A stretch of DNA of 64,000 nucleotides from Sulfitobacter alexandrii (GTDB lineage: Bacteria > Pseudomonadota > Alphaproteobacteria > Rhodobacterales > Rhodobacteraceae). This document shows positions 48,559-57,785 of the stretch, piece after piece; the first letter of the stretch is position 1, and each line of letters begins with the position of its first letter. The notes under the pieces were generated by a model. It made no database searches. It saw only the letters and a program-made list of their open reading frames with translations, and was not told the DNA's origin. The stretch is from positions 62,001 to 126,000 of the forward strand of contig NZ_CP018076.1 of the NCBI RefSeq assembly GCF_001886735.1, in the 5' to 3' direction. The position numbers were made by a program, and so were the translations under genes.

Positions 48559-49479
48559 ATGAACCGCAGCGACCTCAGCGATTTCGTCATCCAGCTGACC
48601 GAGAGCGCCACGCGCCTGGCGCCGCTCGACTTTCACCGCAACCTGATCCGCCTCGTGCGGTCCATCGCGCGGTTCGACGCGGCATGGTGGGGCTGGTCGG
48701 TCATCCGGGAACGTCACCTGTCTTTCGTCCATGCCCAGACGATCAACCTCGATGCAGGCTTCGTGGACGCGGCCCGGGCGCAGCTGGCCACCGATCCCTT
48801 TGTGCAGTCGGCCCGGCGCCTGCGGCTGTTCGCACAGACCCTGCACCACGATGAGGTCGATCCCGGATCGTCGGCGGCGCGGGTGCTGCGCGACTTCGGC
48901 ATCGCGCAGGTCCTGGCCGGCCACAGCCAGGTCGCCGACGGGCCCTTCAACTTCTTCATGTCGGTCTACCGCCGCGCGCCGGAGCCGCGGTTCACCCGGG
49001 AGGAAGCGGCAGATTTCCGCATCCTTCTGCGCCACCTGCAACAGGCGCTGTCTCTCAGCCTGCGACTGTCGCTCGAAGCGTCGGCGAGCCGGAAGGAAGA
49101 ATGGGCGCTGGCGGATGACGCTGGTGCCGTGTTTCTCCAGTCGGCTGGCTTTCCCGCACTACACCGGCAGGCCGGGCTGGGCCCCATCGCGGAGGTCGCG
49201 CCGGGGGCGTCCGTGGTGCGGTCGGGCATCGTCCTCCGCGCGGAACGCTACTCGGACGACCTGCGCCTTCTGCGCGCCGCGCCGGGCACGGATCTGCCGC
49301 AACTGACCACGCGCGAGCGGCAGGTCTGCCGGCTGTACATCGACGGGCTCAGCCGGCGCGAGGTCGCCGCCGCACTGGGGCTGTCGGAAAACACGGTGCG
49401 CAACCAGATCGCCGCGATCTACCGCAAGACCGGCAGCCGCGACCGGATCGATCTGCTTCGCAAGATGGACCCTCAGTAA
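48559..49479 (+). CDS. LuxR-type (GerE HTH) transcriptional regulator
   Basis: A 306-residue protein with a C-terminal LuxR helix-turn-helix: LTTRERQVCRLYIDGLSRREVAAALGLSENTVRNQIAAIYRKTGSRDRIDLL at about residues 243-298. The N-terminal 220 residues are not a recognisable autoinducer-binding, PAS or receiver domain. GGAGAGGG lies upstream of ATG 48559. It may regulate the amidase before it, but that is only position-based. Its 3' end overlaps the convergent cobO by seven bases. Confidence 0.8.
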   Translation: MNRSDLSDFVIQLTESATRLAPLDFHRNLIRLVRSIARFDAAWWGWSVIRERHLSFVHAQTINLDAGFVDAARAQLATDPFVQSARRLRLFAQTLHHDEVDPGSSAARVLRDFGIAQVLAGHSQVADGPFNFFMSVYRRAPEPRFTREEAADFRILLRHLQQALSLSLRLSLEASASRKEEWALADDAGAVFLQSAGFPALHRQAGLGPIAEVAPGASVVRSGIVLRAERYSDDLRLLRAAPGTDLPQLTTRERQVCRLYIDGLSRREVAAALGLSENTVRNQIAAIYRKTGSRDRIDLLRKMDPQ

Positions 49480-50069
49480 TCGACGCCCTTCTGCGCCTTG
49501 ATCCCGGCCTTGAAGGGATGCTTGACCTCGGTCATCTCGGTGACGAGGTCGGCGTATTCGCACAGTTCGGGCTTCGCGTCGCGCCCGGTGAGGATGACGC
49601 CGGTGCGCTTGTCCCGCGCCTCAAGCCCTTCGATGACCTGATCGACCGACAGATACTCGTAGCGCATCGCGATGTTGATCTCGTCCAGCACGACGAGGTC
49701 GTAATCGCCGCTTTCCATCATTTCGCGGGCCTTGGCAAAGGCCGCCTGCGCCGCGGCGATGTCGCGTTCCTTGTCCTGGGTGTCCCAGGTGAAGCCCTCG
49801 CCCATGGTGTGCCAGTCCACCCCGCCGAGACGATCGAAGAACAGCCGTTCGCCGGTCTTCCACTTGCCCTTGATGAACTGGACGACACTGACCCGCTGCT
49901 TCCAGCCGAGGGCGCGCACCACGACGCCGAATGCGGAGGATGACTTGCCCTTGCCCGCGCCGGTGTGGACCAGCACCAGCCCCGCTTCGGGGTCCTTCAG
50001 CTCGGCCACCTTCTTGCGCTGCTCGGTCTGGCGCTCCTGCATCTTTTCCTTGTGGGACTGATCAGTCAT
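49473..50069 (-). CDS. cobO: Cob(I)alamin adenosyltransferase, CobA/CobO type
   Basis: A 198-residue P-loop enzyme. HTGAGKGKSSSAFGVVVRALG is the Walker A region near residues 35-55, QFIKGKWKTGE follows, and DLVVLDEINIAMRYEYLSVDQV holds the Walker B. It attaches the 5'-deoxyadenosyl group of ATP to cob(I)alamin. The family is distinct from PduO and EutT. Other cobalamin genes are absent here, so it may serve salvage or a remote pathway. An EamA transporter gene lies 20 bases upstream on the same strand. Confidence 0.93.
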   Translation of the reverse strand: MTDQSHKEKMQERQTEQRKKVAELKDPEAGLVLVHTGAGKGKSSSAFGVVVRALGWKQRVSVVQFIKGKWKTGERLFFDRLGGVDWHTMGEGFTWDTQDKERDIAAAQAAFAKAREMMESGDYDLVVLDEINIAMRYEYLSVDQVIEGLEARDKRTGVILTGRDAKPELCEYADLVTEMTEVKHPFKAGIKAQKGVDY

Positions 50070-50089
50070 GGCACTCTCCTATTTCGGGG

Positions 50090-51025
50090 TCAGGATTTCG
50101 GGTCGGACACGGCGCGCACTTTGCTGCGGTCCATGCCCAACTGGTGCTCCCGCCAGATGACGAGGACGCCCGCGCAGATCACCAGCGCGGCCCCCGCCAG
50201 CATCATGATCGTGGGCAGTTCGCCAAAGATGACGTAGCCGAGAACGATCGCGAACAGCATTGAAGTGTAATCGTAGGGTGCCAGCATCGACACCGAACCG
50301 AACCGGTAGGACGACGTGACGAGGATTTGCGCGACCCCGCCCACCAGCCCGGCCGAAATGAGCAGAAGCGCGGTCTGTCCGGTGGGGATGACCCAGCCGA
50401 AGGGCAGGGTGAGCAGCGACAGCACGGTCGCGGTGGCCGAGAAGTAGAAAACGATGGCGGCGGTATGTTCGTTCTGAACCAGCTGGCGCAGGTGGACCTG
50501 CACCAGACTGCGCATCAGCGTCGCACCGAGGATCAGCATCGCGCCCAGCGTGGCCATCTGATCCATCTGGGCGCCGCCGAACCGGGGCCAGAGGATGATC
50601 AGCACCCCCACCAGTCCGACCGCCACCGCGCTGATCCGCAACAGCCGGATGCGCTCTCCCAGCATCACGGCGGCGAGCAGGACGGTGAAGATCGGGGTAG
50701 CGAAACCTATGGCGGTGACTTCTGGCAGAGGCAGCAGGCCGAGCCCGGCAAAGGTCAATCCCATCGCGGTGGTCCCGAACAGCCCCCGCCAGACGTGCCC
50801 CATCGGGTTCTTCGCCTTGAGCCCGACCTTGAGCTGTCCGCGCTGGGCAAGCCAGATCAGGATGATCGGGATGGCGAAAAGGGATCGGAAGAAGACCTGT
50901 TCGCCCGGCGGGATCTCGTCCGAGGTGGACTTGATGATCGCCGACATGCAGGTGAACAGGAAAATCGCCGTGATCTTGAGCGCAACCCCGAGCGCGGGTC
51001 TGGCTGAGAAATCCTCGACCTTCAT
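50090..51025 (-). CDS. EamA/DMT-superfamily transporter
   Basis: A 311-residue protein with ten hydrophobic segments in two EamA repeats. The first opens with ALKITAIFLFTCMSAIIKSTSDEIPPGEQVFFRSLFAIPIIL, where the ...E..F.R.L pattern is typical. The second opens around ATLGAMLILGATLMRSLVQVHLRQL. It is an inner-membrane carrier for an unknown small metabolite. It lies between aroC and cobO, separated by seven and 20 bases, so the three may share a message read from the aroC side. Confidence 0.85.
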   Translation of the reverse strand: MKVEDFSARPALGVALKITAIFLFTCMSAIIKSTSDEIPPGEQVFFRSLFAIPIILIWLAQRGQLKVGLKAKNPMGHVWRGLFGTTAMGLTFAGLGLLPLPEVTAIGFATPIFTVLLAAVMLGERIRLLRISAVAVGLVGVLIILWPRFGGAQMDQMATLGAMLILGATLMRSLVQVHLRQLVQNEHTAAIVFYFSATATVLSLLTLPFGWVIPTGQTALLLISAGLVGGVAQILVTSSYRFGSVSMLAPYDYTSMLFAIVLGYVIFGELPTIMMLAGAALVICAGVLVIWREHQLGMDRSKVRAVSDPKS

Positions 51026-51032
51026 GACCGGC

Positions 51033-52145
51033 TCATGCGTCCGGGCCGATGATGCCGCGGTTCTCCCCGACCTGCCCCCGGTGCAGCAGCATGTGATCGA
51101 GCAGGACGCAGGCCATCATCGCCTCGCCCACCGGAACGGCCCGGATACCGACGCAGGGGTCGTGCCGACCCTTCGTGATGATCTCGGTTTCCTCGCCGGT
51201 CCTGGTGATGGTTCTGCGCGTGGTGAGGATGCTCGACGTCGGCTTGACCGCAAACCGTACGACAATGTCCTGCCCGGTGCTGATCCCGCCCAGGATGCCG
51301 CCTGCGTGGTTGGAGGAATAGGCGGGCTTTCCATCGTTACCCATGAAAATCTCGTCCGCGTTCAGCTCACCGGTCAGCATCGCCGCCGACATGCCTTCGC
51401 CGATCTCCACGCCCTTGACGGCATTGATGCTCATCATCGCGGCGGCCAGATCGGTGTCCAGCTTGCCGTAGACCGGCGCGCCAAGACCTGCGGGCACACC
51501 CCGCGCAACGACCTCGATGATGGCGCCGACGCTGCTGCCGGACTTGCGCAGGCCGTCAAGGTAGTCGGCCCAGTCGGTCGCGGCCTTGGCATCGGGCACC
51601 CAGAACGGATTCTGTTCGATCTGGTCCCAGTCGAAGGCATCGCGGTCGATCCTGTGCGGGCCCATCTGCACCATGTAGCCGGTGATCTGCACTTGCGGCG
51701 CGATCGCCTTGATCGCCTCGCGCGCGAGGCCGCCCGCCGCCACGCGGCTCGCGGTTTCTCGGGCCGAAGACCGGCCACCGCCGCGATAGTCGCGCACGCC
51801 GTATTTCTGGAAGTAGGTGATGTCGGCATGACCGGGGCGGAACTTGTCCTTGATGTCCCCGTAATCCTTCGACCGCTGGTCGGTGTTCTCGATCATCAGC
51901 TGCACCGGGGTTCCGGTGGTCACACCTTCGAAAACCCCGGACAGGATGCGCACTTCGTCGGCCTCCCGGCGCTGGGTCGTGTACTTGTTCTGGCCCGGTT
52001 TGCGGCGGTCCAGCCAGTGCTGGATCATGGCGGCGTCCACCGGCACGCCCGGGGGGCAACCGTCCACCGTGGCGCCCAGGGCCGGACCGTGGCTTTCGCC
52101 CCAGGTCGTCACGCGGAAAAGGTGGCCAAAGCTGTTGATCGACAT
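51033..52145 (-). CDS. aroC: Chorismate synthase
   Basis: A 370-residue protein with the AroC signatures [19 protein letters not shown] near the start, [23 protein letters not shown] in the middle and [24 protein letters not shown] towards the end. It converts 5-enolpyruvylshikimate 3-phosphate to chorismate using reduced FMN. The length is typical. It is divergent from the TPP-riboswitch/thiB unit, with about 95 bases between its start and the riboswitch. Confidence 0.95.
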   Translation of the reverse strand: MSINSFGHLFRVTTWGESHGPALGATVDGCPPGVPVDAAMIQHWLDRRKPGQNKYTTQRREADEVRILSGVFEGVTTGTPVQLMIENTDQRSKDYGDIKDKFRPGHADITYFQKYGVRDYRGGGRSSARETASRVAAGGLAREAIKAIAPQVQITGYMVQMGPHRIDRDAFDWDQIEQNPFWVPDAKAATDWADYLDGLRKSGSSVGAIIEVVARGVPAGLGAPVYGKLDTDLAAAMMSINAVKGVEIGEGMSAAMLTGELNADEIFMGNDGKPAYSSNHAGGILGGISTGQDIVVRFAVKPTSSILTTRRTITRTGEETEIITKGRHDPCVGIRAVPVGEAMMACVLLDHMLLHRGQVGENRGIIGPDA

Positions 52146-52240
52146 CGCTGCGCTCCTCTGGTGACCCTGTTACCGGGGCCGATGGGGGGCCTCAAGCGGT
52201 TTTGCCTTGCATGTCGAGCAGGGCCATCCTAGCTGTTGGG

Positions 52241-52326
52241 ATACCTCGGGGGGCCGAAAGGCTGAGATGTACGCAAGTGCGGACCCGTTGAACCTGAACC
52301 GGTTAACACCGGCGGAGGGAAGGTAT
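52241..52326 (+). promoter_or_regulatory. TPP riboswitch (THI element) upstream of thiB
   Basis: The conserved THI features are read in order: CCGAAAGGCTGAGATG, GACCCGTTGAACCTGA and ACCGGCGGAGGGA. Helix P1 can be drawn as ATACCT at 52241-52246 with AGGTAT at 52321-52326. In this family TPP binding switches off thiamine uptake or synthesis genes. Translation of thiB starts at 52372, 46 bases past the element, consistent with translational or transcriptional shut-off. Confidence 0.92.
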
Positions 52327-52371
52327 GGACATCCATCCAACGCTTTCTGACGCCGCATGATGGAGGATGCC

Positions 52372-53355
52372 ATGAGACATCTGGCCTTTGCTGCTGCTTT
52401 TACACTCGCCGCCACCGCCGCGTCGGCACAGACGCCCGTGCTGACGGTCTATGCGGGCGACTACTTCACGTCCGAGTGGGGCCCCGGCCCGACGATCGAA
52501 ACCCAATTCGAGGCGATATGCGATTGCGACCTGCAATACTCGACCGGGGATCTGATGCCGCGCCTCCTGCTCGAAGGCAAGCGCACCAAGGCGGATGTGG
52601 TCATCGGCCTGACCTCGGACGTCATGGCCAAGGCGCGGGCGACCGGCCTTTTCGCGCCGCACGGGCAGGACAATTCGGACCTGACCCTGCCGGTCGACTG
52701 GCAGGACGAGGTGTTCCTGCCCTTCAACTACTCGCACACCGCGTTCGTGTTCGATGACACCCGGATGGAAAACCCGCCAGCCACGTTCGACGATCTGCTG
52801 AACATGCCCGACGACGTCAAGATCGTGATCCAGGATCCGCGCACGTCGATTTCCGGACTGGCGCTGGTGCTGTGGGTTCAGTCCGTCTATGGCGACGGGG
52901 CAGAGGAGGCGTGGCGCAAGCTGGCCCCGAAGATCCTGACCGTGACCAAGGACTGGTCGACGTCCTATGGCATGTTCACCGACGGCGAAGCGGACATGGT
53001 CCTGAGCTACACCACTTCGCCCGCGTATCACATGTTCGCGGAGGAGGATTTCACCAAGCACGCGGCGCTTTTCCCCGAGGGGCATTATTTCCTGGTCGAG
53101 ACGGTCGCCAAGATCGCCGACACCGATGTGCCCGAACTGGCGGACGCGTTCATGAAATTTGTCATGTCGGAGACGTTCCAGACAAAGATCCCGAGCGCGA
53201 ACTGGTCGCTGCCGTCGGCCCTGCCGCGCGATCAATGGCCGGATGGCTGGGCGAAGCTGGACCTGCCGGAGAAGGTTCTGTTCTATGACGAAACCGAAGC
53301 GGCCGCCCTACAGGATAAGGCGATCGAGGCATGGCGCAGCGCGCTGACCCAGTAA
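52372..53355 (+). CDS. thiB: Thiamine ABC transporter, substrate-binding protein
   Basis: A 327-residue periplasmic binding protein. The signal peptide is MRHLAFAAAFTLAATAASA. The mature protein begins TPVLTVYAGDYFTSEWGPGP and continues with ADVVIGL and DWSTSYGMFTDGEADMVLSYTTSPAYH, typical of the ThiB group. ATG 52372 has TGGAGG upstream; an ATG five codons earlier is less likely. It collects thiamine and its phosphates for the ThiP/ThiQ transporter and sits right behind a TPP riboswitch. Confidence 0.9.
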   Translation: MRHLAFAAAFTLAATAASAQTPVLTVYAGDYFTSEWGPGPTIETQFEAICDCDLQYSTGDLMPRLLLEGKRTKADVVIGLTSDVMAKARATGLFAPHGQDNSDLTLPVDWQDEVFLPFNYSHTAFVFDDTRMENPPATFDDLLNMPDDVKIVIQDPRTSISGLALVLWVQSVYGDGAEEAWRKLAPKILTVTKDWSTSYGMFTDGEADMVLSYTTSPAYHMFAEEDFTKHAALFPEGHYFLVETVAKIADTDVPELADAFMKFVMSETFQTKIPSANWSLPSALPRDQWPDGWAKLDLPEKVLFYDETEAAALQDKAIEAWRSALTQ

Positions 53356-54882
53356 CCCGCAACGCGGGGATCGCCGCCGCTGTCCTGACGGTGGCGGTGG
53401 TGCTCGCGGCCTGCATCGGGATCCTGTCGCGGGCCGAACCGGGCGGTTTCGACCCGGGCGACTTCGCGGCGATCCGCTTTACCGTCGTGCAGGCGATGTT
53501 GTCTTCCGTCCTTTCGGTGCTTCTGGCGATCCCCTTGGCGCGCGCGCTGGCGCGGCGGCGGTTCTTCGGACATGGCCTGCTGGTGATGTTGCTGGGGGTT
53601 CCGTTCGTCCTGCCCGTGATCGTCGCGGTGATCGGACTGCTTGCGGTCTTCGGGCGCAACGGCCTGTTGAATCTCGTTTTCGCGGCCCTCGGTCTGCCGG
53701 AGGTGTCGATCTACGGGCTTCACGGTGTCGTGCTCGCCCATGTATTCTTCAACCTTCCGCTGGCCACGCGGCTCCTGCTTCAGGGGTGGCAGGCCATTCC
53801 GGCAGAGCGGTTCCGCCTGGTCGCGCAGCTGGATCTCAGTCCGCGCGCCGTCGCGCGAACACTGGAGTGGCCGCTGCTGCGCCAGATCGTGCCCGGCGCT
53901 CTGGGGCTGATCTTTGTCATCTGCCTGACCAGTTTCGCGGTGGCATTGACCCTTGGCGGCGGTCCCGCAGCCACCACGATCGAGCTCGCCATCTACCAGA
54001 CATTTCGCTACGATTTCGACCTGACCCGTGCGGCGCTGCTGTCGCTGGTGCAGTTGGTGCTGGCGGGATGCGCCGCGCTCGTGACCCTGCGCTTCATCCC
54101 GGCGACCGGCATCGGCGGGGGCTGGACCGGGTCCCGATGCGGTGGGATGCGCGCCCCGGCCTGCAGCGCTGGGGCGACGTCGTGCTGATCCTGATGGGCG
54201 CGGCATTCCTGCTGCTTCCGCTTGGGGCGGTGGTGGCCCGCGGTCTGGGGGGCTGCCGTTGATGCCGGCATCGGTGTGGCACTCCGCTGCCGTGTCTCTC
54301 GGGGTCGCCCTGGCGAGCATCGTGATCCTTCTGTTGCTGGCACTGCCGATGGCCGGCTGGATCGCGGGTCGCGCAAGCGGCGCGGTGGAGGCGATCGGCC
54401 TTCTCGGTCTGTCGGCCTCTCCACTGATGATCGGGACGGGCTGGTTCATTCTTCTCAATCCGCTGGTGGACCCTTCGGCGCTGGCGTTGCCTGTGACGGC
54501 CTTGGTGAACGCGCTGATGGCGCTGCCCTTTGCCCTTCGGATCATCGTCCCTCGCCTGCGGGACACACTGCGGGAGTACGGACGTCTGACTGCTGCGCTG
54601 CAGATGCACGGCTGGTCGCTCTGGCGTTGGGTTGTCCTTCCGCGGCTGAGACCGCAGATCGGCTTTGCCGCTGGTCTGACCGGCGCGCTTTCGATCGGCG
54701 ACCTTGGCGTGATCGCGCTGTTCGCCGATCCCGAGCGGGCGACCTTGCCGCTGCAGATGTACCGGCTGATGGGGTCCTACCAGATGCATGCCGCGTCGGG
54801 CGCTGCCTTGCTGCTGCTGTTCATGGCGCTGGGCCTGTTCTGGATCTGCGACAGGGGAGGGCGTGCCAATGCTGCGCATTGA
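53331..54882 (+). pseudogene. thiP: Thiamine ABC transporter permease with two one-base frameshifts (probably intact in the cell)
   Basis: Three frames join to a double-length permease with two binding-protein-dependent transport modules. The first segment (53331-54116) covers a membrane module with QGWQAIPAERFRLVAQLDLS. The second (about 54117-54250) continues LDRVPMRWDARPG to LPLGAVVARGLGG. The third runs to 54882 and includes AALQMHGWSLWRWVVLP, the second transport motif. The breaks are at a G5 run (54117-54121) and a G6 run (54247-54252); one extra G at each restores about 517 residues, the usual ThiP size. It overlaps thiB and leads into thiQ. See the finding on homopolymers. Confidence 0.82.
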
Positions 54883-55561
54883 GAAGGCAGAGATCACGCT
54901 CGGCGACTTCCGGCTGTCAGCGGACATGGACCTGATACCGGGCTGCAAATATGCCGTGATCGGACCGTCCGGCGCCGGGAAATCCACCCTGCTGAGCGCG
55001 ATGGGCGGCTTCGTCCCCCTGAGCACCGGGCGCATCACGTGGGATGGCCGCGACATCACCGACGCCGCGCCGGGCGCGCGGCCCATGACGATGCTGTTTC
55101 AGGACAACAACCTGTTCCCGCATCTCAGCGTGATGCAAAACGTGGGCCTTGGCATCAATCCGCACATGCGCCTGACACAGGTGGATCGCGATCGTGTAGC
55201 GCAGGCACTGGACCGGGTCGGGCTCGCGGAGCACGCGCAGAGCCGGCCCGGCGCCCTGTCGGGCGGACAGCAAAGCCGGGCTGCGCTCGCACGGGTGCTG
55301 GTTCAGGCGCGGCCCCTGGTTCTTCTGGATGAACCTTTCGCGGCGCTTGGCCCGGCCCTGCGCAACGAGATGCTGGACCTCGTCCAGGACCTCGTTGCCG
55401 AAACGGGCGCGGCGCTCATCATGGTGACGCACGCGCCGGATGACGTCCGCCGCATCGCGGACGAAGTCATCTTCGTCGCTGGCGGGGTCGCCGAGGCCCC
55501 GCAGCCGGCGGCAGCGTTGATGGAAAATCCGCCGCCGGAACTGCTGGACTATCTCGGCTGA
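54869..55561 (+). CDS. thiQ: Thiamine ABC transporter, ATP-binding protein
   Basis: A 230-residue ABC ATPase. Walker A is GPSGAGKST near residue 32, the Q-loop is LFQDNNLFPHLSVMQNV, the signature motif is LSGGQQSRAALARVL and Walker B is VLLDEPFAALG. MVTHAPDD has the switch His. It powers thiamine import with ThiB and ThiP. ATG 54869 overlaps the end of thiP and has GGGGAGGG nearby. All motifs are intact even though thiP is broken. Confidence 0.94.
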   Translation: MLRIEKAEITLGDFRLSADMDLIPGCKYAVIGPSGAGKSTLLSAMGGFVPLSTGRITWDGRDITDAAPGARPMTMLFQDNNLFPHLSVMQNVGLGINPHMRLTQVDRDRVAQALDRVGLAEHAQSRPGALSGGQQSRAALARVLVQARPLVLLDEPFAALGPALRNEMLDLVQDLVAETGAALIMVTHAPDDVRRIADEVIFVAGGVAEAPQPAAALMENPPPELLDYLG

Positions 55562-55569
55562 GAGCGCTG

Positions 55570-56019
55570 TCAGGCGCTGATGCGACTGTGCATCTCGACG
55601 ATGTCGAGTGCGGCGCGGGCGGCTTCCCGGCCTTTCACCACGAATTGGTCGCGATAGATCGCATCATGATGCGCCGTCTCCTGGTACTGGTGGGGAGTCA
55701 GCGCGACGGACAGCACCGGCACGCCGGTCTCCAGCCCCACCCGCATCAGGCCATCGACAACACTCGCGGCGACGAAGTCGTGGCGGTAAATGCCGCCGTC
55801 GACAATGAAGGCGGCGCAGGCGATGGCGGCAAAGTCGCCTTGGCGTGCGAGCTTTTGCGCCAGCAGGGGCAGTTCGAACGCCCCCGGCACGTCAAAGGCA
55901 TCGACACGATCGGGGCCCGTGACCTCGGCGAACCCGTCGTACGCGCGGTCCACGATGTCGGCATGCCAGCGTGCTTTCACGAAGGCAAAGCGGGCGGGGC
56001 TTCGAGAGCCATGTGTCAT
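55570..56019 (-). CDS. ribH: 6,7-Dimethyl-8-ribityllumazine synthase, RibH2 type
   Basis: A 149-residue lumazine synthase. The motifs DVPGAFELPLLAQKLA, AFIVDGGIYRHDFVAASVVDGLM and PVLSVALTPHQYQ are those of the second lumazine synthase class (RibH2 of Brucella and relatives). It makes the riboflavin precursor from a ribityl-aminouracil and a butanone phosphate. An FMN riboswitch lies directly upstream. AAGGAG precedes ATG 56019. Other riboflavin genes are not in this window. Confidence 0.9.
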   Translation of the reverse strand: MTHGSRSPARFAFVKARWHADIVDRAYDGFAEVTGPDRVDAFDVPGAFELPLLAQKLARQGDFAAIACAAFIVDGGIYRHDFVAASVVDGLMRVGLETGVPVLSVALTPHQYQETAHHDAIYRDQFVVKGREAARAALDIVEMHSRISA

Positions 56020-56101
56020 CTGTGATCTCCTTCTGGTTCAGACACGTCCACCCAAGGCGATCACGACGACATGCAGGGCCTGACGGCCCGCATGGCTTCG
56101 C

Positions 56102-56246
56102 ATTCTCTTTCATCCGGACTGTGACCGTCGGCTCTGGACTTCGACCAGATCTGCTGACCCGGCGCCATCCGAAGGCAGCACCGGCGCTCGCGGGCTCGGG
56201 ACAAGTCCCCTACCGCCGGTGGGGAATTTCGCCCCGCCCTGAGAAT
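56102..56246 (-). promoter_or_regulatory. FMN riboswitch upstream of ribH
   Basis: On the minus strand the RFN element reads in order AGGGCGGGGCGAAATTCC, CCACCGGCGGTA, AGCCCGCGAGCG, GGGTCAGCAGATCTGGT, GAGCCGACGGTCA and AGTCCGGATGAAAGAGA. Helix P1 is ATTCTC (56246-56241) with GAGAAT (56107-56102). Between the element and ribH, a hairpin of CATGCGGGCC and GGCCCTGCATG (about 56073-56097) could be the expression platform. FMN should turn ribH off. Confidence 0.93.
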
Positions 56247-56312
56247 GGCCGCATGTTGCCAAGCCGCCCGATAGCCTGCAAGAGCAATCGTGCCTTTACG
56301 AAAGGGAAGATC

Positions 56313-56936
56313 ATGCATCCGAATCCCGTCTTCCACGATGCGGACACCAACCGGAATCTCGCCTTTGCGCGGGAACGCGGGTTCGGCGTACTGGCTGCGT
56401 CCGTTTCCGGGGCCCCGCTGCTTTCGCACGTGCCATTCCTTCTCGGCGCCGATGGTACGACGGCCGACCTGCATCTGGTCCGGTCGAACCCGATCGCGCG
56501 GGCGCTGGATGCACCGCTGGAGGTGACACTGGCGGTATCAGGCGGAGATTCCTACGTTTCGCCCGACTGGTACGGCCTGCCCGATCAGGTGCCGACATGG
56601 AACTACGTCGCCGTGCACCTGACCGGATCGCTGGTCCTGCGCCCCATGGCCGAGCTTCGCGATCTGCTCGATCGGCAGTCGGCGGGCTACGAGGCGCGGC
56701 TGTTGCCGAAAACGCCCTGGACCACTGCCAAGATGACGCCGGAGGTCATGGACCGGCTAATGCGCATGATCGTACCCTGCCGGCTGCACATCACCACGGT
56801 GGACGGTACCTGGAAGCTTGGTCAGAACAAGCCCGACGCGGTTCGGCGGGCGGCGGCAGACAGCATGGATTCCCACGGTTTCGGCAGCGATGTCGGGACA
56901 TTGGCAGATTGGATGCGTGCGCCGAGGCCGAAATAG
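56313..56936 (+). CDS. FMN-binding PaiB-family protein
   Basis: A 207-residue protein of the PaiB/FMN-binding negative-regulator family. FHDADTNRNLAFARERGFGVLAASV, SHVPFLLGADG and WYGLPDQVPTWNYVAVHLTG are the conserved blocks of the split-barrel flavin fold. The C-terminal segment resembles PaiB (MIVPCRLHITTVDGTWKLGQNKPD). PaiB was linked to sporulation and protease repression in Bacillus; its job here is unknown. It diverges from ribH across the FMN riboswitch and has AAGGGAAG ahead of the ATG. Confidence 0.85.
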   Translation: MHPNPVFHDADTNRNLAFARERGFGVLAASVSGAPLLSHVPFLLGADGTTADLHLVRSNPIARALDAPLEVTLAVSGGDSYVSPDWYGLPDQVPTWNYVAVHLTGSLVLRPMAELRDLLDRQSAGYEARLLPKTPWTTAKMTPEVMDRLMRMIVPCRLHITTVDGTWKLGQNKPDAVRRAAADSMDSHGFGSDVGTLADWMRAPRPK

Positions 56937-57011
56937 GATGCAACCCTCGTGCGGGTCATTGCCTGCGCCGCCGGTGCGGGTGATAGTGCGCCAAATCCAC
57001 AGGAGAACTTG

Positions 57012-57623
57012 ATGAAACTCGCCTATTCCCCCACCTCTCCCTATGTCCGCAAGGTCATGGTTTTGTTGCATGAAACCGGTCAGCTGGACGATGTCACGCT
57101 GGAAACCATGGCTACCACGCCGGTCGGCCCCGATGCCGCCCTGCTGCCCAAGAACCCGCTCGGCAAGGTGCCCGCGCTGGAACGCCCCGACGGACCGGCG
57201 CTTTATGACAGCCGGGTCATCTGCGCCTATCTCGACGATCGCGCCGGCGGCAAGCTTTACGGTTCTGGCGCGCGCCACTGGGATACGCTCACGCTCGAGG
57301 CGACTGCGGACGGTATCCTCGATGCGGCGCTCCTGATGGTGTACGAGACCCGGATCCGGCCTGAAAACGCACGGATGCCGGAATGGGTCGAAGGCCAGTG
57401 GGGCAAGGTCGACCGGGCACTGAGCGCACTGAACAACCGCTGGATGAGCCACCTGCGCGGGCCGCTCGACATGGGCCAGATCGCAGTGGGGTGCGCGCTC
57501 GGCTACGTCGAGTTCCGTCACGGTGCGCGGGATTGGCGCCGCGGCCGGGATGCGCTTTCCGACTGGTTCGACGCGTTCGATTCGCGCCCCGCGATGCGCG
57601 CGACACGGCCGCCGGAAGCCTGA
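57012..57623 (+). CDS. Glutathione S-transferase family protein
   Basis: A 203-residue GST-like protein. The thioredoxin-fold part starts MKLAYSPTSPYVRKVMVLLHE, with serines or tyrosine around residues 6-11 near the glutathione thiol. NPLGKVPALERPDG and ALYDSRVICAYLDD contact glutathione. The helical domain contains PLDMGQIAVGCALGYVEFRH. It is probably a detoxification enzyme of unspecified substrate. ATG 57012 has AGGAG upstream. It precedes petABC by 160 bases on the same strand but is unrelated to the bc1 complex by sequence. Confidence 0.83.
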   Translation: MKLAYSPTSPYVRKVMVLLHETGQLDDVTLETMATTPVGPDAALLPKNPLGKVPALERPDGPALYDSRVICAYLDDRAGGKLYGSGARHWDTLTLEATADGILDAALLMVYETRIRPENARMPEWVEGQWGKVDRALSALNNRWMSHLRGPLDMGQIAVGCALGYVEFRHGARDWRRGRDALSDWFDAFDSRPAMRATRPPEA

Positions 57624-57725
57624 TTTCCGGCGTCTCGCCCGAATAATTGCCGACCTGCGACGGTTTGCGCGCCTTTGCCATCTGGACGGGCGCGCGCCAT
57701 GCCGCTAGACAGCGCGATGAAGTCA

Positions 57726-57743
57726 GGGGGCGTCCACGCCCCC
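57726..57743 (+). terminator. Short GC hairpin between GST and petA
   Basis: GGGGGCG at 57726-57732 pairs with CGCCCCC at 57737-57743 around TCCA, about 100 bases after the GST stop and 43 bases before the petA start. It could end the upstream transcript or be a leader structure of the petABC message. Confidence 0.4.
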
Positions 57744-57785
57744 GGTATGTCCAATGGCCTCTGTGCCGAGAAGTGGAGTAGAGCC

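Noticed and set aside
53786..54262. Separate 158-codon gene inside the thiP region
   Set aside because: Only its last third carries sensible protein, which fits as the middle piece of thiP; it is a by-product of the two frameshifts.
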